64,000 nucleotides of DNA. It comes from an uncultured Oscillospiraceae bacterium (GTDB lineage Bacteria; Bacillota; Clostridia; Oscillospirales; Oscillospiraceae). The translations under genes and the position numbers were made by a program. The notes below the pieces were generated by a model, which was not told where the DNA came from, did not search any database, and saw only the letters and a program-made list of their open reading frames with translations. Location: assembly GCA_910583885.1 (NCBI GenBank), contig CAJUAC010000006.1, positions 18,903 to 82,902 on the forward strand, in the 5' to 3' direction. Position 1 is the stretch's first letter. Every line of letters begins with the position of its first letter. Positions 32,901-41,727 of this stretch are shown piece by piece.

Positions 32901-33299
32901 ATGCATATCACAGATCCCATTGCGGATATGCTCACCCGCATCCGCAACGCGAACAGCGCCAAGCATGAGACCGTCGACGTCCCCGCTTCCAACATGAAAA
33001 AGAGCATCGCTCAGATCCTGCTGGACGAGGGCTATATCAAGAGCTTCCAGCTCATCGACGACGGCACCCAGGGCGTCATCCGCATCACCCTGAAGTACAA
33101 CGCCGGCAAGGAGAAGGTCATCACCGGCCTGCGCCGCGTCAGCAAGCCCGGCCTGCGCGTTTACGCCGGCGCAGACGAGCTGCCCCGGGTCCTGCGCGGC
33201 CTGGGTATCGCCATTATTTCCACGTCCAAGGGCGTCATGACCGATAAGGCCGCTCGTGCGGCCCACGTCGGCGGTGAAGTCCTGGCATTTGTCTGGTAA
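32901..33299 (+). CDS. rpsH: 30S ribosomal protein S8
   Basis: Primary 16S rRNA binder and, in Escherichia coli, the spc operon repressor. 132 residues: ITDPIADMLTRIRNANSAKHETVDVPASNMK at the start and ISTSKGVMTDKAARAAHVGGEVLAFVW at the end are diagnostic. GAGGAGG lies before the ATG. Confidence 0.99.
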   Translation: MHITDPIADMLTRIRNANSAKHETVDVPASNMKKSIAQILLDEGYIKSFQLIDDGTQGVIRITLKYNAGKEKVITGLRRVSKPGLRVYAGADELPRVLRGLGIAIISTSKGVMTDKAARAAHVGGEVLAFVW

Positions 33300-33313
33300 G
33301 GAGGGTATTTGAC

Positions 33314-33859
33314 ATGAGTAGAATTGGCAGAATGCCCATTACCGTCCCCGCCGGTGTGGAAGTCACCGTCGCGGAGGGGAACCTGGTAACGGTCAAGGGC
33401 CCCAAGGGTACCCTGACCAAGCAGCTCCATCCCGCTATGGTGATCGAGCAGAACGGCGCCGAGATCGCCGTCAAGCGCCCCTCTGACGCCAAGGAGCACC
33501 GTGCCCTCCACGGCCTCACCCGTACCCTGCTGCACAACATGGTGGTGGGCGTGCATGAGACCTACAAGAAGGAGCTGGAGATCAACGGCGTAGGCTACCG
33601 CGCTTCCAAGGAGGGCAAGAACCTGGTAATGAACCTGGGGTATTCCCATCCTGTCACCGTCTCCGAGGTGGAGGGGATCACCATTGAGGTCCCCACGCCC
33701 AACAAGATCGTCATTGTCGGCTGCGATAAGCAGCAGGTCGGCCAGTTCGCCGCCGAGGTCCGCGAGAAACGTCCTCCTGAGCCGTATAAGGGCAAGGGCA
33801 TCAAGTATGTGGACGAGGTCATCCGCCGCAAGGTTGGTAAGACCGGTGCGAAGAAGTAA
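33314..33859 (+). CDS. rplF: 50S ribosomal protein L6
   Basis: Large-subunit protein near the GTPase centre, 181 residues in two homologous domains. SRIGRMPITVPAGVEV and the C-terminal EVREKRPPEPYKGKGIKY are diagnostic. It follows rpsH by 14 bp. Confidence 0.99.
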   Translation: MSRIGRMPITVPAGVEVTVAEGNLVTVKGPKGTLTKQLHPAMVIEQNGAEIAVKRPSDAKEHRALHGLTRTLLHNMVVGVHETYKKELEINGVGYRASKEGKNLVMNLGYSHPVTVSEVEGITIEVPTPNKIVIVGCDKQQVGQFAAEVREKRPPEPYKGKGIKYVDEVIRRKVGKTGAKK

Positions 33860-33875
33860 GGAGGCGTGCTGAAAA

Positions 33876-34229
33876 ATGATTAAGAAACCCAACACCAACG
33901 CTCAGCGGCTTAAGAGGCATAAGCGCGTGCGCGCCAAGATTTCCGGCACCGCAGAGCGTCCCCGTCTGAACGTGTTCCGCAGCGAGAAGAACATCTACGC
34001 CCAGGTGATCGACGACGTCAACGGCGTCACCCTGTGCTCCGCTTCCTCCCTGAAGCTCGAGGGCAACGGCGGCAACAAGGCCGCCGCCCGCGAGGTCGGC
34101 AAGGCCGTAGCCAAGGCCGCCCTGGCCAAGGGCATTGAGGTGGTCGTATTCGACCGTGGCGGCTACCTGTACCACGGCCGTGTAGCCGAGCTGGCCGAGG
34201 GCGCCCGCGAAGCAGGCCTGAAATTCTAA
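33876..34229 (+). CDS. rplR: 50S ribosomal protein L18
   Basis: 5S rRNA-binding protein, 117 residues. RLKRHKRVRAKISGTAERPRLNVFRSEKNIYAQVIDD and FDRGGYLYHGRVAELAEGAREAGL are diagnostic. TAAGGAGG lies upstream of the ATG. Confidence 0.98.
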   Translation: MIKKPNTNAQRLKRHKRVRAKISGTAERPRLNVFRSEKNIYAQVIDDVNGVTLCSASSLKLEGNGGNKAAAREVGKAVAKAALAKGIEVVVFDRGGYLYHGRVAELAEGAREAGLKF

Positions 34230-34244
34230 GGGAGGAGAGAGAAA

Positions 34245-34748
34245 ATGGCTGGTAGATTTGAAAAACCCCAGAGTGAGTATATCGAGAAGGTCGTCCACCT
34301 CAACCGCGTCAGCAAGACTGTCAAGGGCGGTCGTGTAATGAAGTTCTCCGCCCTGATGGTAGTCGGCGACGGCAAGGGCAAAGTGGGCTTCGGCCTGGGC
34401 AAGGCCGCAGAAGTCCCCGAGGCCATCCGTAAGGGCCTGGAGGACGCCAAGAAGAACATGGTGCGCATCACTGTGGCTGGCACCACCATCCCCCACGAGG
34501 TGATCGGTGAGTTCGGCGCGGGCCGCGTGATGCTCAAGCCCGCCGCAGAAGGTACCGGTATCATCGCCGGCGGCCCCGTCCGTGCTGTCATGGAGGCAGC
34601 CGGGATCCGGGACATCCGTGCAAAGTGCCTGCGCTCGAATAACCCCCAGAACGTGGTCGCCGCGACCTTCGAGGGCCTCAAGAGCCTGCGTGGTCCTGCG
34701 GAGGTGGCCCGGATCCGCGGCAAGAGCGTGGAAGAGATCGTTGGTTAA
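34245..34748 (+). CDS. rpsE: 30S ribosomal protein S5
   Basis: Decoding-fidelity protein, 167 residues. The double-stranded RNA-binding N-terminal domain (EKVVHLNRVSKTVKGGRVMKFSALMVVGDGKGKVGFGLGKA) and GAGRVMLKPAAEGTGIIAGG are intact. Confidence 0.99.
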   Translation: MAGRFEKPQSEYIEKVVHLNRVSKTVKGGRVMKFSALMVVGDGKGKVGFGLGKAAEVPEAIRKGLEDAKKNMVRITVAGTTIPHEVIGEFGAGRVMLKPAAEGTGIIAGGPVRAVMEAAGIRDIRAKCLRSNNPQNVVAATFEGLKSLRGPAEVARIRGKSVEEIVG

Positions 34749-34762
34749 GGAGGGGTCGTGAC

Positions 34763-34945
34763 ATGGCAAATCTGAACATCAAGCTCGTCAAGAGCCTCAA
34801 CGGCAGATTGGAAAAGCACATTGCCACTGCCAACTCCCTGGGGCTGCGGAAGATCGGTGACGCCACCGTGCAGCCCGACAATGCACAGACGCGGGGCAAG
34901 ATCGCCAAGATCGGCTATCTGCTCAGCGTCCAAGAGACGAAGTAA
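34763..34945 (+). CDS. rpmD: 50S ribosomal protein L30
   Basis: A 60-residue protein of the large subunit. LNIKLVKSLNGRLEKHIATANSLGLRKIGDATVQPDNAQTRGKIAKIGYL matches the family over its full length. Confidence 0.97.
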   Translation: MANLNIKLVKSLNGRLEKHIATANSLGLRKIGDATVQPDNAQTRGKIAKIGYLLSVQETK

Positions 34946-34960
34946 GGAGGTACCGGATCA

Positions 34961-35401
34961 ATGAATCTGCATGAACTGTCTCCCGCCGCCGGCTCCACCC
35001 ATGTTGGGAAGCGCAAGGGCCGTGGCGCCGGTACGGGCAACGGCAAGACCGCCGGGCGCGGCCACAAGGGCCAGAAGGCCCGCAGCGGCGGCGGCGTGCG
35101 CGTCGGGTTCGAAGGCGGCCAGATGCCTCTGGCCCGCCGGGTGCCCAAGCGCGGCTTCAACAACATCTTCGCCAAGCCTCTGGAGATCATCAACCTCAGC
35201 GCCCTGAACGCTTTCGCCGACGGCGACACTGTCACTGCCGAGGCCCTTCTGGAGCGCGGCCTCCTCAGCAAGTGCCCCTATGGCTACAAGGTCTTGGGCA
35301 ACGGAAAGATTACAAAGAAAGTCACAGTACAGGCTTCCGCATTTTCCAAGTCCGCCCAGGAGGCAATCGAGGCGGCGGGTGGAAAGGCGGAGGTGAAGTA
35401 A
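34961..35401 (+). CDS. rplO: 50S ribosomal protein L15
   Basis: Assembly protein of the large subunit, 146 residues. The Gly/Arg-rich N-terminal extension (GSTHVGKRKGRGAGTGNGKTAGRGHKGQKARSGG) is typical. The C-terminal domain ends FSKSAQEAIEAAGGKAEV. The secY ATG follows one base after the stop. Confidence 0.98.
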   Translation: MNLHELSPAAGSTHVGKRKGRGAGTGNGKTAGRGHKGQKARSGGGVRVGFEGGQMPLARRVPKRGFNNIFAKPLEIINLSALNAFADGDTVTAEALLERGLLSKCPYGYKVLGNGKITKKVTVQASAFSKSAQEAIEAAGGKAEVK

Positions 35402-35402
35402 T

Positions 35403-36686
35403 ATGATCCAAACCATTCGCAAGGCCTGGCGTATCCCTGAGCTTCGCAAGAAGATCCTCTTTACGCTGCTGATCCTGGTCATTTACCGCATCGGCAGCGC
35501 CATCCCGGTCCCCTATGTGGACACCAACACCCTCAAGGCCTATCTCGATGGGATGAGCACCACCATCCTGGGCCTGTACGACGTGATGAGCGGCGGCGCC
35601 TTCGCCCAGGCGACAGTCTTTGCCCTGGGTATCCAGCCCTATATCAACAGCTCCATTATTATCCAGCTGCTGACCGTAGCCATCCCCGCCCTGGAGCGCC
35701 TCCAGCGGGAAGGCGGCGAGGAGGGCAAGAAGAAGCTCCAGTCCATCACCCGCTATGCCACAGTGGGCATCGCCCTGCTCCAGGCACTTGGCTACTACTT
35801 CATCATGAAGCAGGCCAACATCCTCACCCAGGACAACATCTGGGTAGCCCTGGTGATCATGGTCTCCTGGGTGGCCGGCTCCAGCTTCCTGATGTGGCTG
35901 GGTGAGCAGTGCAACGAGTTCGGTGTGGGTAACGGCATCTCCATGATCCTGTTCGCCGGCATCATCTCCCGCGTGCCCAGCATGGTATCCTCCCTCTACA
36001 GGGCGGTCATCTCCGGCACCATGCACTGGGCCTGGACGATCCTGATCGTGGTAGGCGTGCTGCTGCTGGTGGTACTGATCGTGTTCGTCAACGACGCCGA
36101 GCGCCGTATCCCCGTGCAGTATGCCAAGCGCCAGGTGGGCCGCAAGATGTACGGCGGCCAGAGCAGCAACCTGCCCATGAAGGTGAATATGTCCGGCGTC
36201 CTGCCTGTCATCTTCGCCCAGTCGATCGCCTCCATCCCGGCTACGATTGGCGCATTCCTGCCCAGCCAGCCTACAGAGGGGAGCTTTGGCTATGCGCTGC
36301 TCAATGCGATTGACACCAAGTCATTCCTGTACCTGGTGATCTATTTCGTACTGATTATCGGCTTTAGCTACTTCTACGCCAGCATCCAGTTCAACCCGGT
36401 GGAGATCTCCAACAACCTCAAGCGCAACGGCGGCTTTATCCCTGGCTTCCGTCCGGGCAAGCCCACCAGTGATTTCATTGCCCGGGTCCTGAACAAGATC
36501 ACCCTCTTTGGCGCCATCTACCTGGGCGTTGTGGCTATTGTGCCCCTGCTGGCTGATAAGTTCATGGCCATGAGCATCGGCATTGGCGGTACCAGCGTGA
36601 TCATTGTGGTCGGCGTGGCCCTGGAGACTGTCCAGGCCCTGGAGAACCAGATGCTGATGCGCCAGTACAAGGGCTTCCTGGAATAA
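35403..36686 (+). CDS. secY: Preprotein translocase subunit SecY
   Basis: Channel subunit of the Sec translocon, 427 residues, ten transmembrane helices expected. RKKILFTLLILVIYRIGSAIPVPYVD, GGAFAQATVFALGIQPYINSSIIIQLL and the cytoplasmic loop AERRIPVQYAKRQVGRKMYGGQSSNLPMKVNMSGVLPVIFA are diagnostic. Confidence 0.99.
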   Translation: MIQTIRKAWRIPELRKKILFTLLILVIYRIGSAIPVPYVDTNTLKAYLDGMSTTILGLYDVMSGGAFAQATVFALGIQPYINSSIIIQLLTVAIPALERLQREGGEEGKKKLQSITRYATVGIALLQALGYYFIMKQANILTQDNIWVALVIMVSWVAGSSFLMWLGEQCNEFGVGNGISMILFAGIISRVPSMVSSLYRAVISGTMHWAWTILIVVGVLLLVVLIVFVNDAERRIPVQYAKRQVGRKMYGGQSSNLPMKVNMSGVLPVIFAQSIASIPATIGAFLPSQPTEGSFGYALLNAIDTKSFLYLVIYFVLIIGFSYFYASIQFNPVEISNNLKRNGGFIPGFRPGKPTSDFIARVLNKITLFGAIYLGVVAIVPLLADKFMAMSIGIGGTSVIIVVGVALETVQALENQMLMRQYKGFLE

Positions 36687-36700
36687 GGAGAAATAGAGCT

Positions 36701-37339
36701 ATGAAGCTGATTCTGTTAGGCGCTCCCGGAGCCGGGAAGGGTACCCAGGCAGAGATCCTGTGCAAGAAGCTGGGGATCCCCACCATCTCCACCGGCAATA
36801 TCCTGCGCGCCGCGATCAAGGATGGCACCCCCACCGGGCTGAAGGCGAAGAGCTATATTGACGCCGGCGCCCTGGTGCCCGACGAGGTTATCATCGGCAT
36901 CATCAATGAGCGGCTGGCCCAGGCGGACTGCCAGAACGGGTATATCCTGGATGGCGTCCCCCGGACCATCGCCCAGGCCGAGGCCCTGGAGCGGGCCGGC
37001 ATCGCCTTTGACGCAGTGGTCTCCATTGAGATCAGCGAGGAGGAGATCCTCCGCCGCATGAGCGGCCGCCGTGTCTGCGAGGCCTGCGGCTCCAGCTACA
37101 ACGTGGAGGCTGTCCCCCCCCGGGTGGAGGGCATCTGCGATAACTGCGGCGGCAAGCTGATCCAGCGGAAGGATGATACCCCTGAGACGGTCCGTGAGCG
37201 TCTCAAGGTCTATCATAATGAGACAGAGCCACTGGTGGACTTCTACGCCGCCAGGGGCCTGCTCAAGCCGGTACAGGTGGCGGACAGCAAGGAAGCCACC
37301 AGCCGGAAAATCCTGGACGTTTTGGGGATTGGGAAATGA
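36701..37339 (+). CDS. adk: Adenylate kinase, zinc-LID type
   Basis: Interconverts ATP + AMP and two ADP; 212 residues. P-loop GAPGAGKGT at residues 7-15 and STGNILRAAI in the NMP-binding region. The LID carries four Cys (CEACGSSYN...CDNCGGK), the zinc-binding form common in Gram-positive bacteria. It overlaps map by 4 bp. Confidence 0.99.
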   Translation: MKLILLGAPGAGKGTQAEILCKKLGIPTISTGNILRAAIKDGTPTGLKAKSYIDAGALVPDEVIIGIINERLAQADCQNGYILDGVPRTIAQAEALERAGIAFDAVVSIEISEEEILRRMSGRRVCEACGSSYNVEAVPPRVEGICDNCGGKLIQRKDDTPETVRERLKVYHNETEPLVDFYAARGLLKPVQVADSKEATSRKILDVLGIGK

Positions 37340-38100
37340 TTACCCTCAAATCGAGCCACGAAATCCAATTGATGCGCCAGGCGGGGAAAATTACCGCGGC
37401 GGCTCGCGCCTTGGCGGGAGCTATGGTAGCCCCTGGCGTAACGACCCGTGAAATTGACAGAGCAGTACACCGGTTTATCAAGTCGCATGGCGCCGAGCCC
37501 TCCTTCCTGGGCTTCAACGGATTCCCGGCCAGCGTGTGCATCTCGGTGAACGATGAGATCATCCACGGCATCCCGGGGCACCGGGTGCTCAAGGAGGGCG
37601 ACATTGTGAGCATTGATGTGGGCGCGTTCAAGGACGGCTACCACGGCGACTGCGCGGCCACCTATCCATGCGGCCAGATCTCTGAGGAGGCCCGCCGGCT
37701 GATTGAGGTGACCAGGCAGAGCTTCTTCGAGGGTCTTAAGTTCGCCCGTGAGGGCTACCGTCTGCCGGACCTGTCCGGGGCGATCCAGCGGTATGTGGAG
37801 GCTAACGGCTTCTCCGTTGTCCGGGAATATGTGGGCCACGGCATCGGCAGAAAGATGCACGAGTCCCCAGAGGTCCCCAACTACCTGGAGCCCAAGGCCG
37901 GCCGCCCCCGCTTTCTGCGGGGGATGACCATCGCTGTGGAGCCCATGGTCAATGCAGGCAGGGCCGGCGTCATGGTGATGCCGGACGGCTGGACAGTGAA
38001 GACCGCGGACGGACGCCTGTCCGCGCATTACGAAAACTCCATTCTGATTACGGATGGGGAGCCGGAGCTTCTGACAGACCCGGAGGCGAAAGCGGAGTAA
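37336..38100 (+). CDS. map: Methionine aminopeptidase type I
   Basis: Removes N-terminal Met from new proteins, 254 residues. Metal ligands lie in IVSIDVGAFKDGYHGDCAATY (two Asp), EYVGHGIGRKMHE (His), and the Glu residues of TIAVEPMV and ENSILIT. The start overlaps the adk stop (ATGA). Confidence 0.98.
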   Translation: MITLKSSHEIQLMRQAGKITAAARALAGAMVAPGVTTREIDRAVHRFIKSHGAEPSFLGFNGFPASVCISVNDEIIHGIPGHRVLKEGDIVSIDVGAFKDGYHGDCAATYPCGQISEEARRLIEVTRQSFFEGLKFAREGYRLPDLSGAIQRYVEANGFSVVREYVGHGIGRKMHESPEVPNYLEPKAGRPRFLRGMTIAVEPMVNAGRAGVMVMPDGWTVKTADGRLSAHYENSILITDGEPELLTDPEAKAE

Positions 38101-38106
38101 TTGGTT

Positions 38107-38391
38107 ATGGATATTGCGCGATCAGACATTGTGAAATCGACTGCTGGCAGGGACAAGGGGAAGCTCTTCTTCGTCCTGGAGGCGGGGGAGGACTTCCTCC
38201 TGCTGGCAGACGGCAAGGCCCGGAAGCTGGAAAGCCCCAAGCGGAAAAAGCGCAAGCACGCTGTGCTTGCGGCCCGCTATGAGTGCCGGGCAGCCGAAAA
38301 GATCAGGAGCGGAGAGAAAGTCACCAACAGTGAGCTCCGCAGGACCCTCGCCCAGTTTGGCGGGGATGGTAATCCAGACCAGGAGGGATGA
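38107..38391 (+). CDS. KOW-domain RNA-binding protein (L14e/L27e-like)
   Basis: A 94-residue basic protein between map and infA, a position it holds in many clostridia. The N-terminal KOW-like segment DIVKSTAGRDKGKLFFVLEAGEDFLLLADGKARKLESPKRKKRKH resembles the L14e/YlxR-type ribosome-associated fold. Its exact role is unknown. ATG 38107 was chosen; TTG 38101 is an in-frame alternative. infA begins 4 bp after the stop. Confidence 0.8.
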   Translation: MDIARSDIVKSTAGRDKGKLFFVLEAGEDFLLLADGKARKLESPKRKKRKHAVLAARYECRAAEKIRSGEKVTNSELRRTLAQFGGDGNPDQEG

Positions 38392-38395
38392 GCAC

Positions 38396-38614
38396 TTGGC
38401 AAAATCCGATATGATCGAGGTTGAGGGCGTCGTTGTGGAGGCGCTGCCCAACACTAAATTCCAAGTAGACATTGGAAACGGGCATACCATTCTGGCCCAT
38501 ATTTCCGGAAAACTAAGGATGAATTTCATCAGAATTCTGCCTGGTGACAAAGTCACGGTGGAGATGTCCCCCTATGACCTGACCCGTGGCCGGATTACCT
38601 GGCGTACTAAGTAG
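38396..38614 (+). CDS. infA: Translation initiation factor IF-1
   Basis: Binds the ribosomal A site during initiation; 72 residues, OB fold. AKSDMIEVEGVVVEALPNTKFQVDIGNGHTILAHISGKLRMNFIRILPGDKV is diagnostic. The start is TTG 38396, fixed by AGGAGGGA 7 bp upstream and by the family N-terminus; the longer open frame upstream overlaps the KOW gene and is spurious. Confidence 0.97.
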   Translation: MAKSDMIEVEGVVVEALPNTKFQVDIGNGHTILAHISGKLRMNFIRILPGDKVTVEMSPYDLTRGRITWRTK

Positions 38615-38627
38615 GAGGTTATACGAC

Positions 38628-38741
38628 ATGAAAGTTAGACCGTCCGTGAAGCCCATGTGCGAAAAGTGCAAGATCATTCGCCGCAAGGGCCGCCTGATGG
38701 TGATCTGCGAGAACCCCAAGCATAAGCAGAGACAGGGCTAA
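38628..38741 (+). CDS. rpmJ: 50S ribosomal protein L36, zinc type
   Basis: A 37-residue protein. The zinc ligands are C11, C14, C27 and H32 (MCEKCKIIRRKG and ICENPKHKQRQG). TAGGAGG lies upstream of the ATG. It sits in its usual place between infA and rpsM. Confidence 0.98.
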   Translation: MKVRPSVKPMCEKCKIIRRKGRLMVICENPKHKQRQG

Positions 38742-38764
38742 GTGAATTTGGAGGTGCAAAGCTA

Positions 38765-39133
38765 ATGGCAAGAATTGCCGGTATTGACCTGCCCAAGGAT
38801 AAACGGATCGAGATCGGGCTCACCTATATCTACGGGATTGGCAGGAAGAGCGCCAAGGATATCCTGGCGCAGACAGGGATCAACCCCGACACCCGCGTGA
38901 AGGACCTGACTGAGGCGGAGGAGAGCAAGCTCCGCGAGGCCATCGACCACGGCTACACCGTGGAGGGCGACCTGCGCCGCTCCGTGGCCCTGGACATCAA
39001 GCGCCTGAGCGAGATCGGCTGCTACCGCGGCATCCGCCATCGCCGCGGCCTGCCCGTGCGCGGCCAGCGCAGCAAGACCAACGCCCGCACCCGCAAGGGT
39101 CCCAAGAAGACCATCGCCAACAAGAAGAAGTAA
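38765..39133 (+). CDS. rpsM: 30S ribosomal protein S13
   Basis: Head protein at the subunit interface, 122 residues. ARIAGIDLPKDKRIEIGLTYIYGIG and RGIRHRRGLPVRGQRSKTNARTRKGPKKT are diagnostic. GGAGG precedes the ATG. Confidence 0.99.
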   Translation: MARIAGIDLPKDKRIEIGLTYIYGIGRKSAKDILAQTGINPDTRVKDLTEAEESKLREAIDHGYTVEGDLRRSVALDIKRLSEIGCYRGIRHRRGLPVRGQRSKTNARTRKGPKKTIANKKK

Positions 39134-39148
39134 GGAGGGAGAATACAA

Positions 39149-39550
39149 ATGGCTGCACCTAAGACTGGCAAGCGGGTCATCCGCCGCCGCCGTGAAAAGA
39201 AGAACATCGAAAAGGGCCAGGTCCATATCCGTTCTTCCTTCAACAATACCATGGTCACTGTCACCGACACCCAGGGCAACGCGATCTCCTGGGCCTCCTC
39301 CGGTGGACAGGGATTCCGCGGCAGCAAGAAGTCCACACCCTTCGCCGCACAGACCGCCGCTGAGGTGGCTGCCCGCGCTGCGATGGAGCACGGCCTGAAG
39401 ACCGTAGAGGTCTTTGTCAAGGGGCCCGGCCAGGGCCGCGAGGCCGCCATCCGCGCCCTGCAGGCCGTGGGCCTGGAGGTGACGATGATTAAGGATGTCA
39501 CCCCCATCCCCCACAATGGCTGCCGCCCCCCCAAGCGCCGCCGCGTCTAA
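39149..39550 (+). CDS. rpsK: 30S ribosomal protein S11
   Basis: Platform protein, 133 residues. VHIRSSFNNTMVTVTDTQGNAISWASSGG and the Arg-rich end TPIPHNGCRPPKRRRV are diagnostic. The C-terminal tail binds 16S rRNA near the P site. Confidence 0.99.
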   Translation: MAAPKTGKRVIRRRREKKNIEKGQVHIRSSFNNTMVTVTDTQGNAISWASSGGQGFRGSKKSTPFAAQTAAEVAARAAMEHGLKTVEVFVKGPGQGREAAIRALQAVGLEVTMIKDVTPIPHNGCRPPKRRRV

Positions 39551-39577
39551 TTCGGAAGAAGGAGGAAATATTTCATT

Positions 39578-40183
39578 ATGGCTAAGAATATGCAGCCTGT
39601 AGCAAAGCGCTGCAAGGCTCTGGGCATCTCCCCCGCCGCCATGGGTTACGCCAAGAAGACCACCGAGCGCAACTCCGGCAACCAGATGCGCAAGAAGAAG
39701 AGCGAGTACGCCCTCCAGCTCCAGGAGAAGCAGAAGGTCAAGTTTGTCTATGGCATCATGGAGAAGCAGTTCCGTATGTACTACGAGAAGGCTGCCAGGA
39801 CCCAGGGCAAGACCGGCGAGGAGCTGCTGGTGCTCATCGAGCGCCGTCTGGACAACGTGGTCTACCGCCTGGGCTTCGCCGCTACCCGCCGCCAGGCCCG
39901 GCAGCTGGTGAGCCACGCCCACTTTACTGTCAACGGAAAGAAAGTCAACATCCCCTCCTACCTCGTCAAGGCCGGTGATGTGATTGAAGTCAGGGACAGC
40001 AGCCGCTCTTCCGCAATCTTCAAGCGGCTGACCGGCGAGGACGCCCCGTTGCCCCTGGTCCCCCAGTGGCTTGACCGTGAGAAAAATATCCTCAAGGGCA
40101 CCGTTTCCCGTATGCCCGTGAGAGAGGACATCAATGACATGCCCATTGAGGAGCATCTCATCGTCGAGTTGTACTCCAAGTAA
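39578..40183 (+). CDS. rpsD: 30S ribosomal protein S4
   Basis: Primary 16S rRNA binder, 201 residues, with the S4 RNA-binding domain LDNVVYRLGFAATRRQARQLVSHAHFTVNGKKVNIPSYLVKAGD. The N-terminus lacks the zinc cysteines found in some homologs. In the alpha operon it can act as a translational repressor in other bacteria. Confidence 0.98.
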   Translation: MAKNMQPVAKRCKALGISPAAMGYAKKTTERNSGNQMRKKKSEYALQLQEKQKVKFVYGIMEKQFRMYYEKAARTQGKTGEELLVLIERRLDNVVYRLGFAATRRQARQLVSHAHFTVNGKKVNIPSYLVKAGDVIEVRDSSRSSAIFKRLTGEDAPLPLVPQWLDREKNILKGTVSRMPVREDINDMPIEEHLIVELYSK

Positions 40184-40267
40184 TCGGAGTCTACCCTCGA
40201 TTATCACACGAACTGAATTTAGAGCGGGCCTGGCCTCCAGGTCCGTCACGAGAAGGAGGGTAACTGG

Positions 40268-41218
40268 ATGATTGAAATTGAGAAGCCCCAGATCGAGTGT
40301 ATCGAGACCCCTGGTGATGATTCCTACGGGAAATATGTGGTGGAGCCCCTGGAGCGGGGCTATGGCACCACCCTCGGCAACGCGCTGCGCCGCATTATGC
40401 TCTCTTCCCTGCCCGGCACCGCCGCCACCAGTATCAAGATTGCTGGTGTGCAGCATGAATTCACCACTGTCCCCGGTGTAAAGGAGGACGTGACAGAGAT
40501 CGTGCTGAACATCAAGCAGCTGATTACGAAGCTCCACAGTGAGGGCGTGAAGACCGTCTTTATCGAGGCGGTAGGCCCTTGCGAGGTGACGGCCGGCGAT
40601 ATCAAGAGCGATGGGGAGGTGGAGGTGCTCAACCCTGACCTCCACATTGCCACCCTGGGCAGCGGCGCAACGCTGAACATGGAGATCACCCTCAGCCATG
40701 GCCGCGGATACGTGCCCGCCGACCGGAACAAGGCCCAGCAGAACATCATCGGCGTCATCCCCGTGGATTCTATTTATACCCCTGTGTACAAGGTCAATTA
40801 CACCGTGGAAAATACCCGTGTGGGGAACATGACAGACTTCGACAAGCTGACAATTGAGGTCTGGACGGATTCCACCATTTCCGCCCGGGACGCGGTAAGC
40901 TTGGGCGCGAAGATCCTGTGCGACCACTTCACGCTGTTTACCGACCTGTCCGAGACGGTGGGCTCCAAGTCCACAGTGGTGGAGAAGGCGGAGACCCAGC
41001 GGGATAAGGTGCTGGAGCTGACCATTGAGGAGTTGGATCTCAGCGTGCGCAGCTTCAACTGCCTCAAGCGCGCCAACATCAACACAGTGGAGGACCTGAT
41101 CAGCAAAACCGAGGATGAGATGATGAAAGTCCGCAATCTGGGCCGCAAGAGCCTGGAGGAGGTCATCAACAAGCTGGCCATGATGGGGCTGTCCTTGGCA
41201 GACGAAGAAACTAACTGA
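40268..41218 (+). CDS. rpoA: RNA polymerase alpha subunit
   Basis: 316 residues. The N-terminal dimerisation and assembly domain (VVEPLERGYGTTLGNALRRIMLSSLPGTAATSIKI) and the C-terminal domain contacting UP elements (LSVRSFNCLKRANINTVEDLISKTEDEMMKVRNLGRKSLEEV) are both present. GAGAAGGAGGG precedes the ATG. An 84-bp gap separates it from rpsD. Confidence 0.99.
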   Translation: MIEIEKPQIECIETPGDDSYGKYVVEPLERGYGTTLGNALRRIMLSSLPGTAATSIKIAGVQHEFTTVPGVKEDVTEIVLNIKQLITKLHSEGVKTVFIEAVGPCEVTAGDIKSDGEVEVLNPDLHIATLGSGATLNMEITLSHGRGYVPADRNKAQQNIIGVIPVDSIYTPVYKVNYTVENTRVGNMTDFDKLTIEVWTDSTISARDAVSLGAKILCDHFTLFTDLSETVGSKSTVVEKAETQRDKVLELTIEELDLSVRSFNCLKRANINTVEDLISKTEDEMMKVRNLGRKSLEEVINKLAMMGLSLADEETN

Positions 41219-41219
41219 A

Positions 41220-41300
41220 TGCTGCCGCCGGGCTTGTCCCGGCGTGCAGCAGGATTGTAGGCCGCCACCGGCGGCAGGACAATACACGCCTTTTAAGGAG
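41220..41300 (+). other. Two stem-loops between rpoA and rplQ
   Basis: TGCTGC and GCCGGG pair with CCCGGC and GCAGCA (41220-41251). ATTGT and CCGCC then pair with GGCGG and GACAAT. They could slow RNase or tune rplQ expression; no function is known. Confidence 0.4.
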
Positions 41301-41310
41301 GAAACCGACA

Positions 41311-41652
41311 ATGCCCGGAACTCGTAAGCTCGGCAAGACGACCGATCAGCGCAGAGCGATGCTCCGCCAGCAGGTGACGGATTTCCTGGATCACGGGAAG
41401 ATGGAGACAACCGTCACCCGCTGCAAGGAGATCCGGCCCCTGGCCGAGAAGATGATAACCCTGGGGAAGAAGGGCGACCTGGCTGCATACCGCCAGGCCA
41501 TGGCTTTCGTCACCCGGGAGGATGTGGTGAAGAAGATCTTCAAGGAGATCGCGCCCAACTATTCGGAGCGCAACGGCGGGTATACCCGCATCACCCGTAC
41601 CGGCATCCGCCGCGGCGACGCGGCCGAGACCGCTATGATCGAGTTGGTCTAA
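41311..41652 (+). CDS. rplQ: 50S ribosomal protein L17
   Basis: Last gene of the alpha operon, 113 residues. KLGKTTDQRRAMLRQQVTDFLDHGKMETTVTRCKEIRPLAEKMITLGK is diagnostic. AAGGAGG lies before the ATG. The operon terminator follows 13 bp after the stop. Confidence 0.98.
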   Translation: MPGTRKLGKTTDQRRAMLRQQVTDFLDHGKMETTVTRCKEIRPLAEKMITLGKKGDLAAYRQAMAFVTREDVVKKIFKEIAPNYSERNGGYTRITRTGIRRGDAAETAMIELV

Positions 41653-41665
41653 GCCAACAAACAGG

Positions 41666-41715
41666 AAAAAGCCCTTTCGTGTGTGGGAGTACTACACATA
41701 CGAAAGGGCTTTTTT
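41666..41715. terminator. Bidirectional terminator of the ribosomal operon and mgtC
   Basis: AGCCCTTTCGTGTGTG pairs with CACATACGAAAGGGCT (one mismatch), flanked by AAAA on the left and TTTTT on the right. It serves rplQ on the plus strand and the convergent MgtC gene on the minus strand. Confidence 0.93.
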
Positions 41716-41727
41716 GCTGTTAAAGGA

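Noticed and set aside
38762..41410. Long minus-strand open frame (882 codons) opposite rpsM-rpoA
   Set aside because: Low-complexity translation with no family match; it mirrors highly conserved plus-strand ribosomal genes, so it is a GC-rich shadow.
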